Of a stretch of 64,000 nucleotides of DNA, positions 51,752 through 64,000 are shown in pieces (the first letter of the stretch is position 1; the number at the start of each line of letters is the position of its first letter). The DNA lies in NCBI GenBank assembly GCA_964057225.1, contig OZ059900.1, forward strand, positions 19,793,638-19,857,637, given 5' to 3'. Under the pieces are notes generated by a model. That model was given only the letters and a program-made list of their open reading frames with translations. It did not search any database and had not been told where the DNA came from. Position numbers and translations under genes: made by a program. Origin of the DNA: Auanema rhodensis (lineage: Eukaryota > Nematoda > Chromadorea > Rhabditida > Rhabditidae).

Positions 51752-54700
51752 GCTAGGTTTCATTGACATTGCATGAGTTTGAACACATGAAATCGTAAGT
51801 CAAAACCTTGTTTACAGCGAAATTTCCAAAAACTGGTTTTCCAGCATAATAAAATATTTCTCATGGGAAATACTGTGTTTTTGTATTTTTCTAGTGTTCA
51901 GCATGTAAAATGCTTCATTTTAGTATGTAACACGCTGAAAGTCGTTGCATTTGACGACTCATATGAACAAAAATCGATTTAATCAATATTAGCCATAAGG
52001 GGCGTGCCCTCAGAATATGCTAATTTCCTTAGTTTTCTAACCCCTGTTTTTTTGTCGTGAAAGTGGAACTAGACGTTGTACGAACAATTTTGAGCTAGGT
52101 TTCATTGACATTGCATGAGTTTGAACACATGAAATCGTAAGTCAAAACCTTGTTTACAGCGAAATTTCCAAAAACTGGTTTTCCAGCATAATAAAATATT
52201 TCTCATGGGAAATACTGTGTTTTTGTATTTTTCTAGTGTTCAGCATGTAAAATGCTTCATTTTAGTATGTAACACGCTGAAATTCGTTGCATTTGACGAA
52301 TCATATGAACAAAAATCGATTTAATCAATATTAGCCATAAGGGGCGTGCCCTCAGAATATGCTTATTTCCTTAATTTTCTAACCCCTGTTTTTTTGTCGT
52401 GAAAGTGGAACTAGACGTTGTACGAACAATTTTAAGCTAGGTTTCATTGACATTGCATGAGTTTGAACACATGAAATCGTAAGTCAAAACCTTGTTTACA
52501 GCGAAATTTCCAAAAACTGGTTTTCCAGCATAATAAAATATTTCTCATGGGAAATACTGTGTTTTTGTATTTTTCTAGTGTTCAGCATGTAAAATGTTTC
52601 ATTTTAGTATGTAACACGCTAAAATTCGTTGCATTTGACGACTCATATGAACAAAAATCGATTTAATCAATATTAGCCATAAGGGGCGTGCCCTCAGAAT
52701 ATGCTAATTTCCTTAATTTTCTAACCCCTGTTTTTTTGTCGTGAAAGTGGAACTAGACGTTGTACGAACAATTTTGAGCTAGGTTTCATTGACATTGCAT
52801 GAGTTTGAACACATGAAATCGTAAGTCAAAACCTTGTTTACAGCGAAATTTCCAAAAACTGGTTTTCCAGCATAATAAAATATTTCTCATGGGAAATACT
52901 GTGTTTTTGTATTTTTCTAGTGTTCAGCATGTAAAATGCTTCATTTTAGTATGTAACACGCTGAAATTCGTTGCATTTGACGACTCATATGAACAAAAAT
53001 CGATTTAATCAATATTAGCCATAAGGGGCGTGCCCTCAGAATATGCTAATTTCCTTAATTTTCTAACCCCTGTTTTTTTGTCGTGAAAGTGGAACTAGAC
53101 GTTGTACGAACAATTTTGAGCTAGGTTTCATTGACATTGCATGAGTTTGAACACATGAAATCGTAAGTCAAAACCTTGTTTACAGCGAAATTTCCAAAAA
53201 CTGGTTTTCCAGCATAATAAAATATTTCTCATGGGAAATACTGTGTTTTTGTATTTTTCTAGTGTTCAGCATGTAAAATGCTTCATTTTAGTATGTAACA
53301 CGCTGAAAGTCGTTGCATTTGACGACTCATATGAACAAAAATCGATTTAATCAATATTAGCCATAAGGGGCGTGCCCTCAGAATATGCTAATTTCCTTAG
53401 TTTTCTAACCCCTGTTTTTTTGTCGTGAAAGTGGAACTAGACGTTGTACGAACAATTTTGAGCTAGGTTTCATTGACATTGCATGAGTTTGAACACATGA
53501 AATCGTAAGTCAAAACCTTGTTTACAGCGAAATTTCCAAAAACTGGTTTTCCAGCATAATAAAATATTTCTCATGGGAAATACTGTGTTTTTGTATTTTT
53601 CTAGTGTTCAGCATGTAAAATGCTTCATTTTAGTATGTAACACGCTGAAATTCGTTGCATTTGACGAATCATATGAACAAAAATCGATTTAATCAATATT
53701 AGCCATAAGGGGCGTGCCCTCAGAATATGCTTATTTCCTTAATTTTCTAACCCCTGTTTTTTTGTCGTGAAAGTGGAACTAGACGTTGTACGAACAATTT
53801 TAAGCTAGGTTTCATTGACATTGCATGAGTTTGAACACATGAAATCGTAAGTCAAAACCTTGTTTACAGCGAAATTTCCAAAAACTGGTTTTCCAGCATA
53901 ATAAAATATTTCTCATGGGAAATACTGTGTTTTTGTATTTTTCTAGTGTTCAGCATGTAAAATGTTTCATTTTAGTATGTAACACGCTAAAATTCGTTGC
54001 ATTTGACGACTCATATGAACAAAAATCGATTTAATCAATATTAGCCATAAGGGGCGTGCCCTCAGAATATGCTAATTTCCTTAATTTTCTAACCCCTGTT
54101 TTTTTGTCGTGAAAGTGGAACTAGACGTTGTACGAACAATTTTGAGCTAGGTTTCATTGACATTGCATGAGTTTGAACACATGAAATCGTAAGTCAAAAC
54201 CTTGTTTACAGCGAAATTTCCAAAAACTGGTTTTCCAGCATAATAAAATATTTCTCATGGGAAATACTGTGTTTTTGTATTTTTCTAGTGTTCAGCATGT
54301 AAAATGCTTCATTTTAGTATGTAACACGCTGAAAGTCGTTGCATTTGACGACTCATATGAACAAAAATCGATTTAATCAATATTAGCCATAAGGGGCGTG
54401 CCCTCAGAATATGCTAATTTCCTTAGTTTTCTAACCCCTGTTTTTTTGTCGTGAAAGTGGAACTAGACGTTGTACGAACAATTTTGAGCTAGGTTTCATT
54501 GACATTGCATGAGTTTGAACACATGAAATCGTAAGTCAAAACCTTGTTTACAGCGAAATTTCCAAAAACTGGTTTTCCAGCAAAATAAAATATTTCTCAT
54601 GGGAAATACTGTGTTTTTGTATTTTTCTAGTGTTCAGCATGTAAAATGCTTCATTTTAGTATGTAACACGCTGAAATTCGTTGCATTTGACGAATCATAT

Positions 54701-57700
54701 GAACAAAAATCGATTTAATCAATATTAGCCATAAGGGGCGTGCCCTCAGAATATGCTAATTTCCTTAATTTTCTAACCCCTGTTTTTTTGTCGTGAAAGT
54801 GGAACTAGACGTTGTACGAACAATTTTGAGCTAGGTTTCATTGACATTGCATGAGTTTGAACACATGAAATCGTAAGTCAAAACCTTGTTTACAGCGAAA
54901 TTTCCAAAAACTGGTTTTCCAGCATAATAAAATATTTCTCATGGGAAATACTGTGTTTTTGTATTTTTCTAGTGTTCAGCATGTAAAATGCTTCATTTTA
55001 GTATGTAACACGCTGAAATTCGTTGCATTTGACGACTCATATGAACAAAAATCGATTTAATCAATATTAGCCATAAGGGGCGTGCCCTCAGAATATGCTA
55101 ATTTCCTTAATTTTCTAACCCCTGTTTTTTTGTCGTGAAAGTGGAACTAGACGTTGTACGAACAATTTTAAGCTAGGTTTCATTGACATTGCATGAGTTT
55201 GAACACATGAAATCGTAAGTCAAAACCTTGTTTACAGCGAAATTTCCAAAAACTGGTTTTACAGCATAATAAAATATTTCTCATGGGAAATACTGTGTTT
55301 TTGTATTTTTCTAGTGTTCAGCATGTAAAATGCTTCATTTTAGTATGTAACACGCTGAAATTCGTTGCATTTGACGACTCATATGAACAAAAATCGATTT
55401 AATCAATATTAGCCATAAGGGGCGTGCCCTCAGAATATGCTTATTTCCTTAATTTTCTAACCCCTGTTTTTTTGTCGTGAAAGTGGAACTAGACGTTGTA
55501 CGAACAATTTTAAGCTAGGTTTCATTGACATTGCATGAGTTTGAACACATGAAATCGTAAGTCAAAACCTTGTTTACAGCGAAATTTCCAAAAACTGGTT
55601 TTCCAGCATAATAAAATATTTCTCATGGGAAATACTGTGTTTTTGTATTTTTCTAGTGTTCAGCATGTAAAATGTTTCATTTTAGTATGTAACACGCTAA
55701 AATTCGTTGCATTTGACGACTCATATGAACAAAAATCGATTTAATCAATATTAGCCATAAGGGGCGTGCCCTCAGAATATGCTAATTTCCTTAATTTTCT
55801 AACCCCTGTTTTTTTGTCGTGAAAGTGGAACTAGACGTTGTACGAACAATTTTGAGCTAGGTTTCATTGACATTGCATGAGTTTGAACACATGAAATCGT
55901 AAGTCAAAACCTTGTTTACAGCGAAATTTCCAAAAACTGGTTTTCCAGCATAATAAAATATTTCTCATGGGAAATACTGTGTTTTTGTATTTTTCTAGTG
56001 TTCAGCATGTAAAATGCTTCATTTTAGTATGTAACACGCTGAAAGTCGTTGCATTTGACGACTCATATGAACAAAAATCGATTTAATCAATATTAGCCAT
56101 AAGGGGCGTGCCCTCAGAATATGCTAATTTCCTTAGTTTTCTAACCCCTGTTTTTTTGTCGTGAAAGTGGAACTAGACGTTGTACGAACAATTTTGAGCT
56201 AGGTTTCATTGACATTGCATGAGTTTGAACACATGAAATCGTAAGTCAAAACCTTGTTTACAGCGAAATTTCCAAAAACTGGTTTTCCAGCAAAATAAAA
56301 TATTTCTCATGGGAAATACTGTGTTTTTGTATTTTTCTAGTGTTCAGCATGTAAAATGCTTCATTTTAGTATGTAACACGCTGAAATTCGTTGCATTTGA
56401 CGAATCATATGAACAAAAATCGATTTAATCAATATTAGCCATAAGGGGCGTGCCCTCAGAATATGCTAATTTCCTTAATTTTCTAACCCCTGTTTTTTTG
56501 TCGTGAAAGTGGAACTAGACGTTGTACGAACAATTTTGAGCTAGGTTTCATTGACATTGCATGAGTTTGAACACATGAAATCGTAAGTCAAAACCTTGTT
56601 TACAGCGAAATTTCCAAAAACTGGTTTTCCAGCATAATAAAATATTTCTCATGGGAAATACTGTGTTTTTGTATTTTTCTAGTGTTCAGCATGTAAAATG
56701 CTTCATTTTAGTATGTAACACGCTGAAATTCGTTGCATTTGACGACTCATATGAACAAAAATCGATTTAATCAATATTAGCCATAAGGGGCGTGCCCTCA
56801 GAATATGCTAATTTCCTTAATTTTCTAACCCCTGTTTTTTTGTCGTGAAAGTGGAACTAGACGTTGTACGAACATTTTTGAGCTATGTTTCATTGACATT
56901 GCATGAGTTTGAACACATGAAATCGTAAGTCAAAACCTTGTTTACAGCGAAATTTCCAAAAACTGGTTTTCCAGCATAATAAAATATTTCTCATGGGAAA
57001 TACTGTGTTTTTGTATTTTTCTAGTGTTCAGCATGTAAAATGCTTCATTTTAGTATGTAACACGCTGAAAGTCGTTGCATTTGACGACTCATATGAACAA
57101 AAATCGATTTAATCAATATTAGCCATAAGGGGCGTGCCCTCAGAATATGCTAATTTCCTTAGTTTTCTAACCCCTGTTTTTTTGTCGTGAAAGTGGAACT
57201 AGACGTTGTACGAACAATTTTGAGCTAGGTTTCATTGACATTGCATGAGTTTGAACACATGAAATCGTAAGTCAAAACCTTGTTTACAGCGAAATTTCCA
57301 AAAACTGGTTTTCCAGCATAATAAAATATTTCTCATGGGAAATACTGTGTTTTTGTATTTTTCTAGTGTTCAGCATGTAAAATGCTTCATTTTAGTATGT
57401 AACACGCTGAAATTCGTTGCATTTGACGAATCATATGAACAAAAATCGATTTAATCAATATTAGCCATAAGGGGCGTGCCCTCAGAATATGCTAATTTCC
57501 TTAATTTTCTAACCCCTGTTTTTTTGTCGTGAAAGTGGAACTAGACGTTGTACGAACAATTTTGAGCTAGGTTTCATTGACATTGCATGAGTTTGAACAC
57601 ATGAAATCGTAAGTCAAAACCTTGTTTACAGCGAAATTTCCAAAAACTGGTTTTTCAGCATAATAAAATATTTCTCATGGGAAATACTGTGTTTTTGTAT

Positions 57701-58591
57701 TTTTCTAGTGTTCAGCATGTAAAATGCTTCATTTTAGTATGTAACACGCTGAAATTCGTTGCATTTGACGACTCATATGAACAAAAATCGATTTAATCAA
57801 TATTAGCCATAAGGGGCGTGCCCTCAGAATATGCTAATTTCCTTAGTTTTCTAACCCCTGTTTTTTTGTCGTGAAAGTGGAACTAGACGTTGTACGAACA
57901 ATTTTGAGCTAGGTTTCATTGACATTGCATGAGTTTGAACACATGAAATCGTAAGTCAAAACCTTGTTTACAGCGAAATTTCCAAAAACTGGTTTTCCAG
58001 CATAATAAAATATTTCTCATGGGAAATACTGTGTTTTTGTATTTTTCTAGTGTTCAGCATGTAAAATGCTTCATTTTAGTATGTAACACGCTGAAATTCG
58101 TTGCATTTGACGACTCATATGAACAAAAATCGATTTAATCAATATTAGCCATAAGGGGCGTGCCCTCAGAATATGCTAATTTCCTTAATTTTCTAACCCC
58201 TGTTTTTTTGTCGTGAAAGTGGAACTAGACGTTGTACGAACATTTTTGAGCTATGTTTCATTGACATTGCATGAGTTTGAACACATGAAATCGTAAGTCA
58301 AAACCTTGTTTACAGCGAAATTTCCAAAAACTGGTTTTCCAGCATAATAAAATATTTCTCATGGGAAATACTGTGTTTTTGTATTTTTCTAGTGTTCAGC
58401 ATGTAAAATGCTTCATTTTAGTATGTAACACGCTGAAATTCGTTGCATTTGACGACTCATATGAACAAAAATCGATTTAATCAATATTAGCCATAAGGGG
58501 CGTGCCCTCAGAATATGCTAATTTCCTTAATTTTCTAACCCCTGTTTTTTTGTCGTGAAAGTGGAACTAGACGTTGTACGAACAATTTTGA
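51752..58591 (+). repeat. Satellite domain G, 20 monomers, 4- and 5-monomer HORs
   Basis: The order GAAAGTCG, then GACGAATCA with GCTTATTTCC and TTTTAAGC, then AATGTTTC with CGCTAAAAT, starts at 51752 and again at 53120 (offset 1368). A later block at 53462-54829 recurs at 55172-56539 (offset 1710), sharing the otherwise unique CAAAATAAAA (54581 and 56291). At the end, AACATTTTTGAGCTATG recurs at 56871 and 58239 (offset 1368). Confidence 0.85.
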
Positions 58592-61500
58592 GCTAGGTTT
58601 CATTGACATTGCATGAGTTTGAACACATGAAATCGTAAGTCAAAACCTTGTTTACAGCGAAATTTCCAAAAACTGGTTTTCCAGCATAATAAAATATTTC
58701 TCATGGGAAATACTGTGTTTTTGTATTTTTCTAGTGTTCAGCATGTAAAATACTTCCTTTTAGTATGTAACACGCTGAAATTCGTTGCATTTGACGACTC
58801 ATATGAACAAAAATCGATTTAATCAATATTAGCCATAAGGGGCGTGCCCTCAGAATATGCTAATTTCCTTAGTTTTCTAACCCCTGTTTTTTTGTCGTGA
58901 AAGTGGAACTAGACGTTGTACGAACAATTTTGAGCTATGTTTCATTGACATTGCATGAGTTTGAACACATGAAATCGTAAGTCAAAACCTTGTTTACAGC
59001 GAAATTTCCAAAAACTGGTTTTCCAGCATAATAAAATATTTCTCATGGGAAATACTGTGTTTTTGTATTTTTCTAGTGTTCAGCATGTAAAATGCTTCAT
59101 TTTAGTATGTAACACGCTGAAATTCGTTGCATTTGACGACTCATATGAACAAAAATCGATTTAATCAATATTAGCCATAAGGGGCGTGCCCTCAGAATAT
59201 GCTAATTTCCTTAATTTTCTAACCCCTGTTTTTTTGTCGTGAAAGTGGAACTAGACGTTGTACGAACAATTTTGAGCTAGGTTTCATTGACATTGCATGA
59301 GTTTGAACACATGAAATCGTAAGTCAAAACCTTGTTTACAGCGAAATTTCCAAAAACTGGTTTTCCAGCATAATAAAATATTTCTCATGAGAAATACTGT
59401 GTTTTTGTATTTTTCTAGTGTTCAGCATGTAAAATGCTTCATTTTAGTATGTAACACGCTGAAATTCGTTGCATTTGACGACTCATATGAACAAAAATCG
59501 ATTTAATCAATATTAGCCATAAGGGGCGTGCCCTCAGAATATGCTAATTTCCTTAATTTTCTAACCCCTGTTTTTTTGTCGTGAAAGTGGAACTAGACGT
59601 TGTACGAACAATTTTGAGCTAGGTTTCATTGACATTGCATGAGTTTGAACACATGAAATCGTAAGTCAAAACCTTGTTTACAGCGAAATTTCCAAAAACT
59701 GGTTTTCCAGCATAATAAAATATTTCTCATGGGAAATACTGTGTTTTTGTATTTTTCTAGTGTTCAGCATGTAAAATGCTTCATTTTAGTATGTAACACG
59801 CTGAAATTCGTTGCATTTGACGACTCATATGAACAAAAATCGATTTAATCAATATTAGCCATAAGGGGCGTGCCCTCAGAATATGCTAATTTCCTTAATT
59901 TTCTAACCCTTGTTTTTTTGTCGTGAAAGTGGAACTAGACGTTGTACGAACAATTTTGAGCTAGGTTTCATTGACATTGCATGAGTTTGAACACATGAAA
60001 TCGTAAGTCAAAACCTTGTTTACAGCGAAATTTCCAAAAACTGGTTTTCCAGCATAATAAAATATTTCTCATGGGAAATACTGTGTTTTTGTATTTTTCT
60101 AGTGTTCAGCATGTAAAATGCTTCATTTTAGTATGTAACACGCTGAAATTCGTTGCATTTGACGACTCATATGAAGAAAAATCGATTTAATCAATATTAG
60201 CCATAAGGGGCGTGCCCTCAGAATATGCTAATTTCCTTAATTTTCTAACCCCTGTTTTTTTGTCGTGAAAGTGGAACTAGACGTTGTACGAACAATTTTG
60301 AGCTAGGTTTCATTGACATTGCATGAGTTTGAACACATGAAATCGTAAGTCAAAACCTTGTTTACAGCGAAATTTCCAAAAACTGGTTTTCCAGCATAAT
60401 AAAATATTTCTCATGGGAAATACTGTGTTTTTGTATTTTTATAGTGTTCAGCATGTAAAATGCTTCATTTTAGTATGTAACACGCTGAAATTCGTTGCAT
60501 TTGACGACTCATATGAACAAAAATCGATTTAATCAATATTAGCCATAAGGGGCGTGCCCTCAGAATATGCTAATTTCCTTAATTTTCTAACCCTTGTTTT
60601 TTTGTCGTGAAAGTGGAACTAGACGTTGTACGAACAATTTTGAGTTAGGTTTCATTGACATTGCATGAGTTTGAACACATGAAATCGTAAGTCAAAACCT
60701 TGTTTACAGCGAAATTTCCAAAAACTGGTTTTCCAGCATAATAAAATATTTCTCATGGGAAATACTGTGTTTTTGTATTTTTCTAGTGTTCAGCATGTAA
60801 AATGCTTCATTTTAGTATGTAACACGCTGAAATTCGTTGCATTTGACGACTCATATGAACAAAAATCGATTTAATCAATATTAGCCATAAGGGGCGTGCC
60901 CTCAGAATATGCTAATTTCCTTAATTTTCTAACCCCTGTTTTTTGTCGTGAAAGTGGAACTAGACGTTGTACGAACAATTTTGAGCTAGGTTTCATTGAC
61001 ATTGCATGAGTTTGAACACATGAAATCGTAAGTCAAAACCTTGTTTACAGCGAAATTTCCAAAAACTGGTTTTCCAGCATAATAAAATATTTCTCATGGG
61101 AAATACTGTGTTTTTGTATTTTTATAGTGTTCAGCATGTAAAATGCTTCATTTTAGTATGTAACACGCTGAAATTCGTTGCATTTGACGACTCATATGAA
61201 CAAAAATCGATTTAATCAATATTAGCCATAAGGGGCGTGCCCTCAGAATATGCTAATTTCCTTAATTTTCTAACCCTTGTTTTTTTGTCGTGAAAGTGGA
61301 ACTAGACGTTGTACGAACAATTTTGACCTAGGTTTCATTGACATTGCATGAGTTTGAACACATGAAATCGTAAGTCAAAACCTTGTTTACAGCGAAATTT
61401 CCAAAAACTGGTTTTCCAGCATAATAAAATATTTCTCATGGGAAATACTGTGTTTTTGTATTTTTCTAGTGTTCAGCATGTAAAATGCTTCATTTTAGTA

Positions 61501-64000
61501 TGTAACACGCTGAAATTCGTTGCATTTGACGACTCATATGAACAAAAATCGATTTAATCAATATTAGCCATAAGGGGCGTGCCCTCAGAATATGCTAATT
61601 TCCTTAATTTTCTAACCCCTGTTTTTTTGTCGTGAAAGTGGAACTAGACGTTGTACGAACAATTTTGAGCTAGGTTTCATTGACATTGCATGAGTTTGAA
61701 CACATGAAATCGTAAGTCAAAACCTTGTTTACAGCGAAATTTCCAAAAACTGGTTTTCCAGCATAATAAAATATTTCTCATGGGAAATACTGTGTTTTTG
61801 TATTTTTCTAGTGTTCAGCATGTAAAATGCTTCATTTTAGTATGTAACACGCTGAAATTCTTGCATTTGACGACTCATATGAACAAAAATCGATTTAATC
61901 AATATTAGCCATAAGGGGCGTGCCCTCAGAATATGCTAATTTCCTTAATTTTCTAACCCCTGTTTTTTTGTCGTGAAAGTGGAACTAGACGTTGTACGAA
62001 CAATTTTGAGCTAGGTTTCATTGACATTGCATGAGTTTGAACACATGAAATCGTAAGTCAAAACCTTGTTTACAGCGAAATTTCCAAAAACTGGTTTTCC
62101 AGCATAATAAAATATTTCTCATGGGAAATACTGTGTTTTTGTATTTTTCTAGTGTTCAGCATGTAAAATGCTTCATTTTAGTATGTAACACGCTGAAATT
62201 TGTTGCATTTGACGACTCATATGAACAAAAATCGATTTAATCAATATTAGCCATAAGGGGCGTGCCCTCAGAATATGCTAATTTCCTTAATTTTCTAACC
62301 CCTGTTTTTTTGTCGTGAAAGTGGAACTAGACGTTGTACGAACAATTTCGAGCTATGTTTCATTGACATTGCATGAGTTTGAACACATGAAATCGTAAGT
62401 CAAAACCTTGTTTACAGCGAAATTTCCAAAAACTGGTTTTCCAGCATAATAAAATATTTCTCATGGGAAATACTGTGTTTTTGTATTTTTCTAGTGTTCA
62501 GCATGTAAAATGCTTCATTTTAGTATGTAACACGCTGAAATTCGTTGCATTTGACGACTCATATGAACAAAAATCGATTTAATCAATATTAGCCATAAGG
62601 GGCGTGCCCTCAGAATATGCTAATTTCCTTAATTTTCTAACCCCTGTTTTTTTGTCGTGAAAGTGGAACTAGACGTTGTACGAACAATTTTGAGCTAGGT
62701 TTCATTGACATTGCATGAGTTTGAACACATGAAATCGTAAGTCAAAACCTTGTTTACAGCGAAATTTCCAAAAACTGGTTTTCCAGCATAATAAAATATT
62801 TCTCATGGGAAATACTGTGTTTTTGTATTTTTATAGTGTTCAGCATGTAAAATGCTTCATTTTAGTATGTAACACGCTGAAATTCGTTGCATTTGACGAC
62901 TCATATGAACAAAAATCGATTTAATCAATATTAGCCATAAGGGGCGTGCCCTCAGAATATGCTAATTTCCTTAATTTTCTAACCCTTGTTTTTTTGTCGT
63001 GAAAGTGGAACTAGACGTTGTACGAACAATTTTGAGCTAGGTTTCATTGACATTGCATGAGTTTGAACACATGAAATCGTAAGTCAAAACCTTGTTTAAA
63101 GCGAAATTTCCAAAAACTGGTTTTCCAGCATAATAAAATATTTCTCATGGGAAATACTGTGTTTTTGTATTTTTCTAGTGTTCAGCATGTAAAATGCTTT
63201 ATTTAAGTATGTAACACGCTGAAATTCTTTGCATTTGACGACTCATATGAACAAAAATCGATTTAATCAATATTAGCCATAAGGGGCGTGCCCTCAGAAT
63301 ATGCTAATTTCCTTAATTTTCTAACCCCTGTTTTTTTGTCGTGAAAGTGGAACTAGACGTTGTACGAACAATTTTGAGCTAGGTTTCATTGACATTGCAT
63401 GAGTTTGAACACATGAAATCGTAAGTCAAAACCTTGTTTACAGCGAAATTTCCAAAAACTGGTTTTCCAGCATAATAAAATATTTCTCATGGGAAATACT
63501 GTGTTTTTGTATTTTTCTAGTGTTCAGCATGTAAAATGCTTCATTTTAGTATGTAACACGCTGAAATTCGTTGCATTTGACGACTCATATGAACAAAAAT
63601 CGATTTAATCAATATTAGCCATAAGGGGCGTGCCCTCAGAATATGCTAATTTCCTTAATTTTCTAACCCTTGTTTTTTTGTCGTGAAAGTGGAACTAGAC
63701 GTTGTACGAACAATTTTGAGCTAGGTTTCATTGACATTGCATGAGTTTGAACACATGAAATCGTAAGTCAAAACCTTGTTTACAGCGAAATTTCCAAAAA
63801 CTGGTTTTCCAGCATAATAAAATATTTCTCATGGGAAATACTGTGTTTTTGTATTTTTCTAGTGTTCAGCATGTAAAATGCTTCATTTTAGTATGTAACA
63901 CGCTGAAATTCGTTGCATTTGACGACTCATATGAACAAAAATCGATTTAATCAATATTAGCCATAAGGGGCGTGCCCTCAGAATATGCTAATTTCCTAAA
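58592..64000 (+). repeat. Satellite domain H, 15 complete and one partial monomer
   Basis: These are mostly majority-type monomers with TTTTTATAG plus CCCTTG copies at 60302, 60985 and 62694, and GCTATG copies at 58934 and 62352. There are many single-copy changes (GAAGAAAA near 60175, GAGTTAGG near 60644, GACCTAGG near 61327, TTTAAAGCG near 63100). Two 1-bp deletions occur, in poly-T near 60943 and a G near 61861. No clear HOR was seen. The window ends at monomer position 281 with TTCCTAAA instead of TTCCTTAA. Confidence 0.8.

Larger units (their letters stand above)
1..64000 (+). repeat. 342-bp satellite DNA array, whole window
   Basis: A 342-bp unit beginning GCTAGGTTTC recurs at 1, 343, 685, 1027 and so on to 63720, always in the same orientation. 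It gives 26 complete monomers before the gap, 159 complete monomers from 9353 to 63719 and a partial one at the end. The spacing from 9353 to 63720 is 54367 bp, exactly 159 x 342 less the 11 bp of net indels that I located individually, so the register is fully explained. Composition is about 34% G+C, with 10 CpG per monomer. Many neighbouring monomers look identical by eye (for example those at 26450 and 26792) and others differ at one to a few bases. No foreign insertion or inversion was seen. Such long, homogeneous arrays are typical of eukaryotic heterochromatin. The species and the chromosomal position cannot be read from the sequence. Confidence 0.98.

Noticed and set aside
1-64000. CRISPR array
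   Set aside because: Repeats are 342 bp with no unique spacers. The entire unit is repeated.
1-64000. rDNA, tRNA, histone or other tandem gene cluster
   Set aside because: The monomer contains no recognisable rRNA or tRNA segment or long coding frame, and is shorter than such gene units.
1-64000. Primate alpha satellite (342 = 2 x 171)
   Set aside because: The length coincides, but I see no similarity to the alpha-satellite consensus and no proper CENP-B box. The length match alone is not evidence.

Overview
The window is one uninterrupted block of satellite DNA. A 342-bp monomer of about 34% G+C repeats head to tail, always in the same orientation, from the first base to the last. There are 26 complete monomers before an assembly gap, one monomer broken by the gap, 159 complete monomers after it, and a final 281-bp partial copy. 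I found no gene, RNA gene, transposon, inversion or unrelated DNA. This is eukaryotic heterochromatin, of pericentromeric, centromeric or subtelomeric type. I cannot name the species. CpG occurs at about its expected frequency (10 per monomer, expectation about 9.8), so strong CpG depletion of the vertebrate kind is not visible. The 200-N gap matches a common Hi-C scaffolding convention.

The period is very regular. After the gap, only ten small length changes (net -11 bp) are needed to bring all 159 monomers into exact register. Seven of the ten are 1-bp changes in homopolymer runs. Monomers differ from one another mainly at about 20 recurring sites, and combinations of these define subtypes.

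The order of subtypes shows a mosaic of local higher-order repeats (HORs). Domain A (1-8892) has a 4-monomer HOR and a large rearranged duplication. Domain B (9353-15167) has a 5-monomer HOR. Domain C (15168-24397) has a 7-monomer HOR. Domain D (24398-44911) has loose 4-7 monomer spacing, with a clear 5-monomer duplication at 33-36 kb. Domain E (44912-47647) is mixed. Domain F (47648-51751) has a 3-monomer HOR. Domain G (51752-58591) has 4- and 5-monomer HORs. Domain H (58592-64000) is mixed. Some subtype modules recur in distant domains.

The most informative observations are chimeric monomers where the duplication offset changes within one unit, a subtype turnover at the gap, a 7-bp-stem hairpin in every monomer whose right arm is removed by the only multi-base deletion, and a weak sign that the 342-bp unit is an old dimer of about 171 bp. 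No new protein or RNA system is visible. Any function would be chromosomal, such as centromere or heterochromatin.
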